Part shown: piece by piece, positions 16,388 to 25,970 of the stretch
Position numbering within the stretch: the stretch's first letter is position 1
How the letters are laid out: each line of letters begins with the position of its first letter
Origin: Clostridia bacterium
GTDB taxonomy: Bacteria; Bacillota; Clostridia; Christensenellales; Aristaeellaceae
Direction of reading: 5' to 3'
DNA length: 55,815 nucleotides
Assembly: GCA_017404985.1 (NCBI GenBank)
Contig: JAFRBK010000025.1
Location: 1 to 55,815, forward strand
Notes under the pieces: generated by a model
Seen by the model: only the letters and a program-made list of their open reading frames with translations
What the model was told of the DNA's origin: nothing
Databases searched by the model: none
Made by a program: the position numbers and the translations under genes

Positions 16388-17945
16388 AGCGGCTCACCCC
16401 CATTTCCGCCAGCAACAGCAGCAGAAATCCCAGCAGGAACCAGGCGGTCAGGTCCGTTCCCTGAGCTTCCGCCGCAGCAGCGCCCTCCGCCGCCACGGAC
16501 GGCGCCACCGTCCGGATATCGCTTTCCTCCGCCGGCATCAGGATGGTGGCTTCCGTCTCTTCCGTGCCCTGGTCCTCCGGCAGGTCCGCCAGCAGCGCGC
16601 CTGCCAGGTTCTGGATCAGGATCGGAAAATCATATTTCAGCGGCAGATTGGACGCATGCAGGTCGAAACCGATCACCGCCTCCGTTTCCGTGAGGGCCGC
16701 CGCCGGATCCTCCCCGACCAGGAGGAACGCCTTTCCCCCGAAAATGGGATAATACTCCCGCAGCGCCACATCCTTCATGGTGACACCCGCCGTCACGGGG
16801 CTTCCATCCACCGGAGTCAGCGGCAGCTCCGCCGCCTTCGCCTGGTCCGGCCAGGAAAAGGCGGTGACAGAAGGATTCCGGCTGAAAACCACCGGGCCGT
16901 TTCCCCAGATATACAGGTCCGCCTCCGCGGCCCCGAGGGATTCCTCGTCCGCACGGACCACCGTCCAGTCCGCCCGAACCTTCAGGGCGCTTTCCAGGAA
17001 CAGGCTGTTATCCGCCGCCAGGACGATCCGGCGTGAACGGCGGGCCGTCACGGGCGCCTGCGCCCGGTTGTCCTCCGGCAGGGCGTCCGCTTCCCGGATC
17101 GCCACGGCAACAGTCTTCGTACCGGCGGGCAGGCCAAAGCTGACGCCAGCCGTTTCCCCTTCCGGAATCTCCATTTCCTTCGCCTGGACCAACACGCCGT
17201 CCGCCTCGCAGGTCAGGCTGACCGTGCAGTCCGGGCCGTAGTTTGCCACCCGGGCATAGGCCTTTCCGTCCTCCGCCGTCAGCAAAACCACCGCCCGGTT
17301 CGCTTCGCCCCGGCCCACGTTCACCGCGCTGACGCCTTCCGGAGGAAGACAGCTGTCCGAAAACACCGTGACCGCAGCGCCGGCCGGGCGGCCTTCCCCG
17401 GCATCCTCCGACCCGATGGCCTCTGCCATCTTCAGGGCTTTGGCCAGATCCGCCCCGCCCATGGCCGGCTCCAGTTCAGAGATGGCCCGCTCCGCCACAT
17501 CCTTATCCTGTGTATCCAGAACCACCCGACGAATCGTATCCCCGGCGGCCAGCACCGTGATCCGCTCTCCCGCCGGCAGGTTCCGCACCATCTGCCGGGC
17601 CTGCTCCTTCGCTTCCTCCATGCGGGTCTTATCGCCGGAACGGGCCATCATGCTGCCGGAAACGTCCAGGACCAGTACGCTGCGCCCAGCCGTTCCGCCG
17701 GTCAGGGAAGGCCGCATCAGGCCGAAGACCAGAAGCACAGCCGCCAGCAGCTGCAGGGGCAGCAGCAGGTTCCGCCTCAGTTTCTGGAAGGGATGGTTCG
17801 CCGCATGATCCCGGACGGACCGCTGCCACAGAAAGGTGCTGGGAACGTTCCGGGGCGTATACCGTCTGCGAAGCAGATACAGCACAACAATCGCGGCCGG
17901 AATCAGGAAAGCCCAGGCAAACCCCGGCGCCAGAAAAGTCATCAT
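16377..17945 (-). CDS. BatA-like membrane VWA protein
   Basis: 522 residues. The N-terminus is BatA-like: a membrane helix (AWAFLIPAAIVVLYLLRRR), a basic loop, then a second helix (LLPLQLLAAVLLVFGLM). A VWA domain follows with MIDAS motif VLDVSGSMMARSGD near residue 92. A long extracytoplasmic region and a final helix (WFLLGFLLLLLAEMG) complete the protein. BatA-type proteins work with MoxR ATPases; in Bacteroides Bat proteins were linked to aerotolerance, but that role cannot be carried over here. The stop is TGA overlapping the next start (11-base overlap). Confidence 0.78.
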   Translation of the reverse strand: MMTFLAPGFAWAFLIPAAIVVLYLLRRRYTPRNVPSTFLWQRSVRDHAANHPFQKLRRNLLLPLQLLAAVLLVFGLMRPSLTGGTAGRSVLVLDVSGSMMARSGDKTRMEEAKEQARQMVRNLPAGERITVLAAGDTIRRVVLDTQDKDVAERAISELEPAMGGADLAKALKMAEAIGSEDAGEGRPAGAAVTVFSDSCLPPEGVSAVNVGRGEANRAVVLLTAEDGKAYARVANYGPDCTVSLTCEADGVLVQAKEMEIPEGETAGVSFGLPAGTKTVAVAIREADALPEDNRAQAPVTARRSRRIVLAADNSLFLESALKVRADWTVVRADEESLGAAEADLYIWGNGPVVFSRNPSVTAFSWPDQAKAAELPLTPVDGSPVTAGVTMKDVALREYYPIFGGKAFLLVGEDPAAALTETEAVIGFDLHASNLPLKYDFPILIQNLAGALLADLPEDQGTEETEATILMPAEESDIRTVAPSVAAEGAAAAEAQGTDLTAWFLLGFLLLLLAEMGVSRFVC

Positions 17946-17970
17946 TTGCTTACACTCTCACCCATCCGTT

Positions 17971-18837
17971 TTATATCATGCCGCTCCGGGAAAGCAGCGG
18001 AATCAGGGCCTGTTCCAGGGGTTCCCGGCCATCCAGCAGCAGATACGGAGTTTCCCGTCGGCGGCAGTTTTCCCGAATCTCCGCCAGAAATGCGTCCAGG
18101 GTCCTTCTGTACTGTTCCAGCAGGCTCCGGTCCGCCAGCACATCCAGCGTTTTTCCGGTTTCACTGTCCGTGAGCCGCAGAGCGCCGTCCAGCGCCGGAT
18201 CCGCTTCAAAGGGGCTCATCACCTGAATCACACCACATTCCTGCCGGCGGTACCGCAGATCGTCCAGCACGCCGGCCAGCGCATCCTCCGTATAGCCGTC
18301 CGTGATGAGAAAGCACAGCCCCTTTTTCAGCCCCCGCACCTTCCGGACCGCCGCTGCCAGCCCCTCGCTGCCGTCCGGGTTTCCGGATTCCAGGAAGGCG
18401 TTCACCCGGGCAAAGGCCTGGCGCCCGCTCAGCACCGGGGATTCCCGGTTTCCCTCCTGATTCCCCTGTCCTTTTTCCTTCAGCAGCACCAGGCGCAGCC
18501 GGTCCCCGCCGCTCAGCGCCAGATAGCTGACCGCCAGCGCTGCGTCCCGGGCCGCCGGCCACTTTTCCGCCATGGAGGCGCTCGCATCCACCAGCACCGT
18601 CACCATGCTTTCCTGCTCTTCCATGAAAAGCTTCAGGAACAGCTTGTCGAACCGGGCCAGGGCGTTCCAGTCCAGCCGGCGGATATCATCCCCCGGAATA
18701 TATTCCCGATAGTCGGAAAACTCGGCGGAAGACCCCAGCCGCCGGGACCGCCGGACACCGCCGGCCCCGCCGGCAGCCCGCCCGCGCATTGCCAGGCTCA
18801 GGCTGTCCAGCCGCGAAAGAAACGCGTCACTTAACAT
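17971..18837 (-). CDS. DUF58-family protein
   Basis: 288 residues, soluble. It shows the DUF58 signature FSDYREYIPGDDIRRLDWNALARFDKLFLKLF, followed by a VWA-like core with VLVDASASMAEKW (MIDAS DASAS). DUF58 proteins are found next to MoxR genes throughout bacteria and are thought to be their adaptor or substrate-recognition partners. Here it overlaps the MoxR gene by 11 bases, fitting co-translation of a complex. Confidence 0.85.
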   Translation of the reverse strand: MLSDAFLSRLDSLSLAMRGRAAGGAGGVRRSRRLGSSAEFSDYREYIPGDDIRRLDWNALARFDKLFLKLFMEEQESMVTVLVDASASMAEKWPAARDAALAVSYLALSGGDRLRLVLLKEKGQGNQEGNRESPVLSGRQAFARVNAFLESGNPDGSEGLAAAVRKVRGLKKGLCFLITDGYTEDALAGVLDDLRYRRQECGVIQVMSPFEADPALDGALRLTDSETGKTLDVLADRSLLEQYRRTLDAFLAEIRENCRRRETPYLLLDGREPLEQALIPLLSRSGMI

Positions 18838-19801
18838 GCCCCATGATCTCCCTGATAAGGTCTTCCGTCCCGCGGCCTTCCGTCACCGCCTCAAAATTCA
18901 GCCCCAGCCGGTGCCGGAGGCAGGCAGGCGCCACATAGTTGATATCCTCAAAGGCCACATTGAACCGCCCCTGGTTCAGCGCCCGCACCCGGGCGGTGCC
19001 CAGCATCGCCTGCGCTGCCCGCGGGCTGGCCCCGAACCGCAGATATTTCCGGCTTACCTCCGGCGCGTTTTCCGTCTCCGGATGGGTGGCCAGCACCAGC
19101 TTCAGGGCATATTCCTGCACGCTGGCAGCGATCGGCACCTTCCGGGCGGTTTCCCGCATGGCCAGCAGTTCCTCCGCGCCGACCACCCTGCGGGTCTCCC
19201 GGCCCGAATCCTTCACGGTCAGGTCCATGATGCCGCTCAGCTCCTCCAGCGTGGGGAAGGGCACCAGCACCTTAAACAGGAAACGGTCCAGCTGCGCTTC
19301 CGGCAGCGGATAGGTGCCTTCCTGCTCCACCGGGTTCTGGGTCGCCAGCACAAAGTACGGCTCCGGCAGCGCCATCGTCTCCCCGGCCACGGTTACGGAA
19401 TGCTCCTGCATGGCCTCCAGCAGTGCCGCCTGGGTCTTCGGCGTCGCCCGATTAATCTCGTCCGCCAGCACGATGGAGGCAAACAGCGGCCCCTTCTGGA
19501 AGCGGAAGGCCGTGCCTTCCTCGGAGCGCACGAGGATGTTGGTGCCGGTAATATCCGCCGGCATCAGGTCCGGCGTGAACTGGATCCGGCTGAAGGGCAG
19601 GTCCAGCGTCTTGCTCAGCACCCGCACCAGGTGGGTTTTCCCCAGGCCGGGCACGCCTTCCAGCAATACGTTCCCCCCGGCGACCACCGCCAGCAGCAGG
19701 TGCTCCACCACCTCGGCCTGGCCGACCATCTCCCGGGCGATTTCCTCCCGGATTTTTTCATATTGTCCCGCAAAGTTCTGAATGGCTTCCCTCTGTTCCA
19801 T
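18827..19801 (-). CDS. MoxR-family AAA+ ATPase
   Basis: 324 residues. Walker A GVPGLGKTH near residue 50, PDLMPADITGTNIL after it, Walker B IVLADEINRATPKTQAALLEAM near 112, sensor 1 in VLATQNPVEQEGTYPLPEAQLDRF, and a C-terminal helical lid. MoxR ATPases act as chaperones that insert metals or remodel protein complexes together with VWA partners. This one lies between DUF58 and the coiled-coil membrane gene. GGAAC-type ribosome site; TGA stop overlapping the DUF58 start. Confidence 0.92.
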   Translation of the reverse strand: MEQREAIQNFAGQYEKIREEIAREMVGQAEVVEHLLLAVVAGGNVLLEGVPGLGKTHLVRVLSKTLDLPFSRIQFTPDLMPADITGTNILVRSEEGTAFRFQKGPLFASIVLADEINRATPKTQAALLEAMQEHSVTVAGETMALPEPYFVLATQNPVEQEGTYPLPEAQLDRFLFKVLVPFPTLEELSGIMDLTVKDSGRETRRVVGAEELLAMRETARKVPIAASVQEYALKLVLATHPETENAPEVSRKYLRFGASPRAAQAMLGTARVRALNQGRFNVAFEDINYVAPACLRHRLGLNFEAVTEGRGTEDLIREIMGHVK

Positions 19802-19847
19802 ATTGATGTTCCTTTCGTGCTGCGCACGGTATGCGTGCGCTTCCTGA

Positions 19848-21332
19848 TTACTGGTCCGCCAGCAGGGTGAAATAGTCCCGGACCCACTGTTTCTCCCGGT
19901 CGGTCAGGTTGGCCCGGTCCGCGGCCTGCGTCCCGGCTTCGGCATATTCCCGAACCACCTCGCCGTAGGGCACATCTCCCTGCAGGGTTCCCCTTCCGGA
20001 GCCGGTTTCAACCTGCACGGAATCCTCCCCCTGCCGGTTCAGGTTCGTCATCTCGTCCCGGGTGGCCCTGTCAAAGCGTTCCGGGTCATAGATCGTTTCA
20101 AACTGCCCTTCCCGGTATTCCGCCGCTTCCGATCCTTTGGCGCCGGCGCTGTTTTGCGCCTGCCCCGTCCCCATATCCTCGTTCGTGGAGCCCCGTCCTG
20201 CGCCGCCGCCGGGCTGGCTGCCCATGCCGGAGGATCCGCTTCCTGAATTTCCTTTTCCCGAAGTTCCTTTTTCCGAATCCCCTTCCCCCTGGGAGGAGGC
20301 CGTCTTCGTCCCCGTTCCGCCCATCTGCGCATTCAGCTTCGACAGCGCGGAAGACAGATTGGAGACAGCCTGCCGGCTTTCCGCATCCAGGGCGTCCATC
20401 GCGCTCCGGGCCGCAGCCGCCCGGGATGCGTCTCCGTTTGCTCCGGCGGAAGCCAGCGCCTGGGCCGCTTTCTTCGCGCTGCCCTCCAGCCTTTCCGCGG
20501 CCTTCGCCAGCTTTTCGGCGTCCGCCGCCTCCAGCTGCTCCGCCAGGGCGGCTTCGTCCCCGGTTTTCAGGGCCTCCGCCAGCGCCTCCATGCCTGCGGC
20601 GGCCAAGGCGTCCGCCAGGGACTGCAGGGCATCCGCGGCCGTGCGCTGCCTGAGCCGCTCTGCCCGCTGCTCCGCCCGGTCCAGCGCCACCAGCGCATCC
20701 GCCCGGTCCCGGCTGGCTTCCAGATCCCTTTTCAGGTCCGCTGCCAGCTTCCGCAGTTCGCTTTTTTCCGTTTCGCTAAGCGCCTTTTCATCCTTCGCGG
20801 CCGCTTCCTCCGCCTGCGCGGCGGCCCGGGAAAGTTCCTGCATGAAGGCAGCTTCTTCCGCCATCTGCCGCTCCGCGGGATTCGGAACCAGAAACAGCCC
20901 TGCGGCAGCCAGGGCGCAGCCCAGCGCCGCCAGCAGTTTTCGCCCGGTCCGCGGGCCGGGAATCCGCCGGGGATCCAGATGCTGCAGCTGCCGGCAGGCA
21001 TCCTCCCGCAGGAGCTTCGCCATCTCCCCGTTCCCGGTTTCCTCCAGGGCGGTCACGGCCCTTTCCTTCAACCCGCACCCGTCCGCCGCCTCCGCGGCCA
21101 TCCGGGGCGGAACCTTCCGCAGGGCGTTCCCCGTTCCCGCCGCCAGGGCGCAGGCCGCCACACAGGCTGCCATGATCCATCCCTTGCCGGGCAGGGGAAT
21201 CCAGAAAGACAGCACCTGCACCGCCAGCGCGAGCCCGGCCCCGACGGCGAGCCCGGCGGACGCGCCCGCCCGGAAACGGTTCAGCCTCAGCCGGCGCACC
21301 ACCGGCCGCAGCGCATTCAGAATTTCGTTCAT
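19848..21332 (-). CDS. Alanine-rich coiled-coil membrane protein (DUF4175-like)
   Basis: 494 residues. Two membrane helices lie in 20-65 and a third near 130 (LLAALGCALAAAGLFLVP). A strongly alanine- and acid-rich coiled coil spans about 160-330, then a low-complexity glycine/serine linker (340-400, with KGNSGSGSSGMGS), then a conserved-looking end with VREYAEAGTQAADRANL...WVRDYFTLLADQ. Large helical membrane proteins of this type accompany MoxR/VWA operons in other phyla. The family name is tentative. Function unknown; the coiled coil may be a scaffold or sensor outside the membrane. Confidence 0.6.
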   Translation of the reverse strand: MNEILNALRPVVRRLRLNRFRAGASAGLAVGAGLALAVQVLSFWIPLPGKGWIMAACVAACALAAGTGNALRKVPPRMAAEAADGCGLKERAVTALEETGNGEMAKLLREDACRQLQHLDPRRIPGPRTGRKLLAALGCALAAAGLFLVPNPAERQMAEEAAFMQELSRAAAQAEEAAAKDEKALSETEKSELRKLAADLKRDLEASRDRADALVALDRAEQRAERLRQRTAADALQSLADALAAAGMEALAEALKTGDEAALAEQLEAADAEKLAKAAERLEGSAKKAAQALASAGANGDASRAAAARSAMDALDAESRQAVSNLSSALSKLNAQMGGTGTKTASSQGEGDSEKGTSGKGNSGSGSSGMGSQPGGGAGRGSTNEDMGTGQAQNSAGAKGSEAAEYREGQFETIYDPERFDRATRDEMTNLNRQGEDSVQVETGSGRGTLQGDVPYGEVVREYAEAGTQAADRANLTDREKQWVRDYFTLLADQ

Positions 21333-21336
21333 CGGC

Positions 21337-22254
21337 TTATCCCTTTTGCTTGATTTTTCTGTCCCTCGGCCGGACCAGCAGGGCCGCCGGCACCAGCAGC
21401 ACCAGCCCGGCCAGCACGATGGCGCCCGCGCTCAGCAGCGCCACCTTCTCGCATCCCGCCCGTTCCATCACCAGCCAGGTACAGAGCACCCGTCCCCAGG
21501 AGCGGTATTCCAGGCCGGTTCCCAGCACCATCGTCTGGCCCTGAATCAGGGCCGTGAAACCGTAGGCGGGGTTCAGCAGGAGCAGCGGGCTGATCATGGC
21601 CAGCGCTCCGGCCGCCGTCAGGTCCGCGTAGGCCGCGGCATCATACACCACATCCGTGATCCGCTGCGGATAGCCCAGCAGGAAGGGCAGCGCGGTCAGC
21701 GCCCCGATTCCCAGCAGCATCAGGTAGCTGAGCACGGTGCTCATCATCGTGCCGCGGCTCAACGCGGAGCAGAAAATGCCCACGCAGACCGCGCCGAAGG
21801 CCACCGACAGCAGGAAGGCCTCCCCCAGCAGCACCTGTACAAAGCTGATGCCTCCCATGAGCAGGCACAGGCACACCGGCGGCAGGCCGCAGACGATCAG
21901 CAGGGCCAGCAGGGCGAAGCTTTCCATCGCCTTTCCCAGCACGATCCGGAAGGATCCCGTCTGGGTCACCAGCAGCAGCTCCAGGGTCTGGCGTTCCCGT
22001 TCCCCGGCAATGGCACCGGAGGTCATTGCCGGAGCAATCAGCACCAGCAGTACAAACTGGGCCGCCATCATTACGGCATAGCAGTCCATGCCCCCGGACA
22101 TGGCAGAGAGGGACGCCTGGCTTCCGAAAAAGCCGCCCATCATCGCCAGAGCAATCACCAGGAGCACGCCGGCATAGGCCCCCGCAATCAGCAGGGTCCG
22201 GAAGGTCCTCATCCGCCGCGTCGCGGAGAAGGACAGGATCGGGTTAAGCATCAT
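21337..22254 (-). CDS. ABC-2 type transporter permease
   Basis: 305 residues with six predicted membrane helices. The motif SGAIAGERERQTLELLLVTQTGSFRIVLGKA is typical of ABC-2 permeases such as those of the NatB/GldF kind. It overlaps the ATP-binding gene by 11 bases, so the two form one exporter-like complex. Substrate unknown. Linkage to the MoxR/VWA genes and the big exported protein suggests it serves that system rather than general drug export. Confidence 0.85.
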   Translation of the reverse strand: MMLNPILSFSATRRMRTFRTLLIAGAYAGVLLVIALAMMGGFFGSQASLSAMSGGMDCYAVMMAAQFVLLVLIAPAMTSGAIAGERERQTLELLLVTQTGSFRIVLGKAMESFALLALLIVCGLPPVCLCLLMGGISFVQVLLGEAFLLSVAFGAVCVGIFCSALSRGTMMSTVLSYLMLLGIGALTALPFLLGYPQRITDVVYDAAAYADLTAAGALAMISPLLLLNPAYGFTALIQGQTMVLGTGLEYRSWGRVLCTWLVMERAGCEKVALLSAGAIVLAGLVLLVPAALLVRPRDRKIKQKG

Positions 22255-23182
22255 CCTGCGTCACCTCCATAAACACCTTTTCCAGGTTCATCGGCGCCCG
22301 ATGGAAGTCGCATACCGGGACGCCCCGGACCACCAGGTTCCGCAGGATTTCCGCCGGCTCGCTTCCCTCCGCCAGCCGGATCTGCAGCAGGAAGGGCTCC
22401 GCCTGCAGGATTTCCTTTACATCCGGCAGTTCCTTGAGGCAGGTCACTGCCGCCTCCAGGGCGTTTTCCCCGCCTGTTTCTGAAAGCCGCACCTCCAGCG
22501 GCGCGTTTCCGTTCATCTTCTCCGCCAGCGCTTCCACGCTGCCGGAAAACACCAGGCACCCATGGTCCAGGATCGTCAGGCTGTCGCACATTTCGCTCAG
22601 TTCCGGCAGGATATGGGAGCTGATCAGCACAGTCTTGCCCATTTCCCGCAGGGTCTTCAGGATATTCTTCATTTCCGCCCGCGCCCGGGGATCCATGCCG
22701 GAGGCCGGCTCATCCAGGATCAGAAGCTTCGGGTCATGGATCAGGCTCCGGGCCAGGCACAGCCGCTGCTTCATGCCCCGGGACAGGGATTCCACATAGT
22801 CATCCCGCTTGTCCGAAAGCTGTACCAGGTCCAGCAGCCGGTCCGCCATCTGCGCCCGTTCCTTCGCGCCGATCCGGCAGCAGCGGGCATAAAAATCCAG
22901 GTATTCCCGGCATTTCAGGTTATCGTACACGCCGAAGAAATCCGGCATGTATCCCACGCGTTTCCGGGCTTCCGCGCCGTTTTTAACCACGTTCACCCCG
23001 TCCACGAAAGCCGTTCCTTCCGTCGGGCTCAGCAGCGTGGCCAGGATCCGCATCGTGGTGGTTTTGCCGGCGCCGTTGGGCCCTACAAAACCGTGCAGCT
23101 GGCGGTCGGCAATTTCCAGGTTCAGGCCGTCCAGCGCCGTGAAGCGGCCGTAGCGCTTTGTCAGGTGGTCAATTTTCAGCAT
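22244..23182 (-). CDS. ABC transporter ATP-binding protein
   Basis: 312 residues. Walker A GPNGAGKTT at about 34, a Q-loop region, signature LSRGMKQRLCLARSL, Walker B LLILDEPASGMDP, and the H-loop SSHILPELSEMCD. A roughly 90-residue C-terminal extension is common in ABC-2 type ATPases. Partner of the permease downstream. The start overlaps the previous gene by 14 bases. Confidence 0.92.
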   Translation of the reverse strand: MLKIDHLTKRYGRFTALDGLNLEIADRQLHGFVGPNGAGKTTTMRILATLLSPTEGTAFVDGVNVVKNGAEARKRVGYMPDFFGVYDNLKCREYLDFYARCCRIGAKERAQMADRLLDLVQLSDKRDDYVESLSRGMKQRLCLARSLIHDPKLLILDEPASGMDPRARAEMKNILKTLREMGKTVLISSHILPELSEMCDSLTILDHGCLVFSGSVEALAEKMNGNAPLEVRLSETGGENALEAAVTCLKELPDVKEILQAEPFLLQIRLAEGSEPAEILRNLVVRGVPVCDFHRAPMNLEKVFMEVTQDDA

Positions 23183-25700
23183 GCTCCCGCCTCCCTTCCA
23201 GGCTCATGGACGGCGCCGGAATCTCCTGGTAGCTGTCCCCCGTCAGGGGGCGGAACTGCAGGTATATCCGGCCTTCCTCGTCGAAGTACCGCTCCGCCCC
23301 TTCCAGATCCGTGTTCATGGCGATTTCCTCCCATTCCCGGGACACGGCGTTCAGCGCATAGCCTTTCATCGTGTTCGCATAATAGCTTTCAAACACCACC
23401 CGCAGCCGGTCCACGCGAATCTCCCGGACCCCGGGCACGGTAAAGCGGAAGGTCGGGCAATCGCTCAGGGGCCAGGTGTTCCGGTTCCCGCCGGCTTCCG
23501 CGGCGGCGCCGGCGGGCATCAGCGCGCTGTCGATATCACAGCGTTCCGGGCTCAGCATGCCGGCCGCATAGAACACCACGCCGGTGGGGCCTTCCGCCAG
23601 GCAGGGAATCTCCGCGCCCAGCATAGCATCCTCCGATTTCTTCTCCACCGGCTTTCCGTTCAGCTTCAGCTCCGTTTCCGGCAGCCCCTCCGGCCGGGCA
23701 ACATAGACAAAATCCGTCCGCTGCTCCACTGATCCCGCTTTGCCGCCGTTCTTCGTTTTGTCCTGGCGGATCTGGTCCGTCAGCCCGTTCATCAGGGTAT
23801 AGAGAGCGTCCTTTTCCCGGGCCTCCGGGGTATCGGCGCCCATCATCGCGTACGGGTCCAGGGTTCCGTACACCGCGCTGTTGATCACCGCATAGACGGA
23901 CCCGTCCCGGTTTTCATACATACAGCCCGCTTCGTACACCATCGTCCCGCTGCTGCTGTTCGCCGCCTTCCCATCCGTCCGGACCAGGGCGAACCCGGTT
24001 TTTTCACCCGGCGCAAGGGCAGGAATACCTGCATATCCGTATCCGGTCAGCACCCAGCCTTCCTGAAGCGCCCAGGCCGTGCCGTTCAGAATCTCCCCGT
24101 GGAGGCCGTCCGCCTCCATCCAGATGGACGCTTCCACCCTTCCTCCCAGGTCCGCTTCCCGCTCCATGCTCAGCCGGACCTGGGTCCAGGGGCGGTCTAC
24201 CTCGACGCTGACGGCGTTCTCTTCCCCTTCCGTCCGGCAGGTGCGCAGCCGGGTGGGCTCCGTGACCTTCGCGCCGTCGTCCGTATCGTAGTAATAGTAA
24301 TTCGTGTCCGTCATCTCCAGCGCGGCGCCGGAAGTGCTCAGCCGATAGCTCCCCTTCAGCGGCGCGGCCAGCGTGATTCCGCTGAAGCTCCGGGCCGGGG
24401 CGTTTTCCTCCTGCACCAGGGTCGTGGCGCTGACCATCATCAGCTGGTTCAGGTCCGAACCCCCGGCGATTCCCGCCACGGCACAGGCCGCCCCCGCGGC
24501 CAGCACCGGCAGGGCCAGCCACATCCACTGCTGCTTGTCCTTTTTCTTCAACAGGAGCCACAGGCCCAGGCCGGCCACGGGCACCGCCGCGGCAATCAGC
24601 ACCGCCGGCAGCATCGGGCTCTTCACCTCCACGGGACGGTTCACGGCCACCACTGCGGGCATATACTCCGCCTGGTAATACAGGGCCCGGTTATACAGCG
24701 CGGCATCCTCCCGGACCAGCAGCTGCTGCCAGAAAGTATGCATCAGCGCGGTGGTATTCAGCTGCCTGTCTCCGGCCTCAAAGGCCATGGTATAAATCGC
24801 GCCGGCGCCGGCCTGGCTGCGGAACAGAAGCCTGCGGCCTTCCCCGTCCCTCGCCAGCGGTGTCCCTCCGGTGATTTCCGCCACCGCCGTCCGGAGCGCT
24901 GTTTCGGATTTCACCAGCCCCAGCAGCTCCTCCAGCGCGCCGGGCACATCGTCCGAGAGGGTCACCGGCCCGGCCTGGAGACCGGTCAGGCCGGAAAAGT
25001 ATGCAACATTTTTCGCCGCCCGGCTTCCGCCGCCGCACAGCAGGATATGCCCGTTTTTCAGCCAGGTTTCCAGGGCTGCCTGCTGTTCCTCCGAAAGAAC
25101 GGCAGGATCGATATCATCGACCACCAGCATCCCGAAGGCGTTCAGCAGCTTCTCTTCGGCAGGAAAGGTTTCCGCCGTCAGCGGGACCGTCTGCCAGTAT
25201 TCACAGCGCATCAGCGTATCGGTATCCTGGCTGATGTCCAGGTTCTTCAGCTGCTCCGGCCAGGCGGACAGCACGCCCACCAGCATGTCCGACGGGTTGA
25301 TTACCCGCCCCGCCTTCAGGTTCACCGCCCGGACCACCTCGCCGTCCCGGCACAGCTCCAGGGTGAACACCTCCTGCCGGGTTTCCAGCTGGATGGGCAG
25401 GACAACCTCCTTCTCCGCGCCGGAAGGCAGGTTGATCTTCCGCTCATAACGGTCGTACTGGGTTTTGTTGATATAGCAGTTCATGCCCAGCACGCCGTCA
25501 AAATCCTCTCCCAGGTTCCGGACCAACACCCGGACCGGCATCGGCTTGCCGTAGGTAACGGCGCCGTCGTATCCCAGGGACGCTTCGATTTCTATCTTCG
25601 GGTTTTCAACTTCCCGGTGCATGGTCGCCGCCAGCGCTCCGGGCATCATCAGGCACAGTGCCGCCAGCACCGCAGCCAGGATCCTCAGTCCTTTCCGCAA
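23169..25700 (-). CDS. Large exported, membrane-anchored protein heading the MoxR/VWA operon
   Basis: 843 residues. The start is TTG at 25700, placed by AAGGAGG at a 9-base distance. A signal peptide (residues 6-24) is followed by a beta-rich extracytoplasmic domain, an amidotransferase-like region (FGMLVVDDIDPAVLSEEQQAALETWLKNGHILLCGGG), two membrane helices around 365-420, and another large extracytoplasmic domain. A similar 'value VDD/GG' layout occurs in the VWA protein at 13736, so the two may share a fold. First gene of an eight-gene run; function unknown. Confidence 0.65.
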   Translation of the reverse strand: MRKGLRILAAVLAALCLMMPGALAATMHREVENPKIEIEASLGYDGAVTYGKPMPVRVLVRNLGEDFDGVLGMNCYINKTQYDRYERKINLPSGAEKEVVLPIQLETRQEVFTLELCRDGEVVRAVNLKAGRVINPSDMLVGVLSAWPEQLKNLDISQDTDTLMRCEYWQTVPLTAETFPAEEKLLNAFGMLVVDDIDPAVLSEEQQAALETWLKNGHILLCGGGSRAAKNVAYFSGLTGLQAGPVTLSDDVPGALEELLGLVKSETALRTAVAEITGGTPLARDGEGRRLLFRSQAGAGAIYTMAFEAGDRQLNTTALMHTFWQQLLVREDAALYNRALYYQAEYMPAVVAVNRPVEVKSPMLPAVLIAAAVPVAGLGLWLLLKKKDKQQWMWLALPVLAAGAACAVAGIAGGSDLNQLMMVSATTLVQEENAPARSFSGITLAAPLKGSYRLSTSGAALEMTDTNYYYYDTDDGAKVTEPTRLRTCRTEGEENAVSVEVDRPWTQVRLSMEREADLGGRVEASIWMEADGLHGEILNGTAWALQEGWVLTGYGYAGIPALAPGEKTGFALVRTDGKAANSSSGTMVYEAGCMYENRDGSVYAVINSAVYGTLDPYAMMGADTPEAREKDALYTLMNGLTDQIRQDKTKNGGKAGSVEQRTDFVYVARPEGLPETELKLNGKPVEKKSEDAMLGAEIPCLAEGPTGVVFYAAGMLSPERCDIDSALMPAGAAAEAGGNRNTWPLSDCPTFRFTVPGVREIRVDRLRVVFESYYANTMKGYALNAVSREWEEIAMNTDLEGAERYFDEEGRIYLQFRPLTGDSYQEIPAPSMSLEGRREHAEN

Positions 25701-25735
25701 ACCGCAATTCCTCCTTGACGGAAATTCTCCAATAG

Positions 25736-25764
25736 ATTATACGCTGAAAAAAGCCCATCTGTTC
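25736..25764 (-). promoter_or_regulatory. Putative promoter of the MoxR/VWA operon
   Basis: A perfect TATAAT (minus strand, 25741-25736) lies 35 bases before the TTG start. The -35 (GAACAG at a 17-base distance) is poor, which may mean activator dependence. All eight genes down to 13736 are tightly packed and have no terminator between them. Confidence 0.5.
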
Positions 25765-25970
25765 CTGCTTCGCCAAATTTTGGGTACTCCCGCTTCTTCG
25801 CCCTGCCGGATGAAGCATTTCCGTTTCTCCGCCCATGCGGATATTGACCGGGCATCCCGCTTCCGATATACTGTGCCCGGGACTGCCCCGCAGAGCGGGC
25901 CGGGAAGGCTGCGCCCCTTCCGCGGAGCTTTTCCCGCAACGGATGAATGAGCATAGAAGGAGAATGGCCA

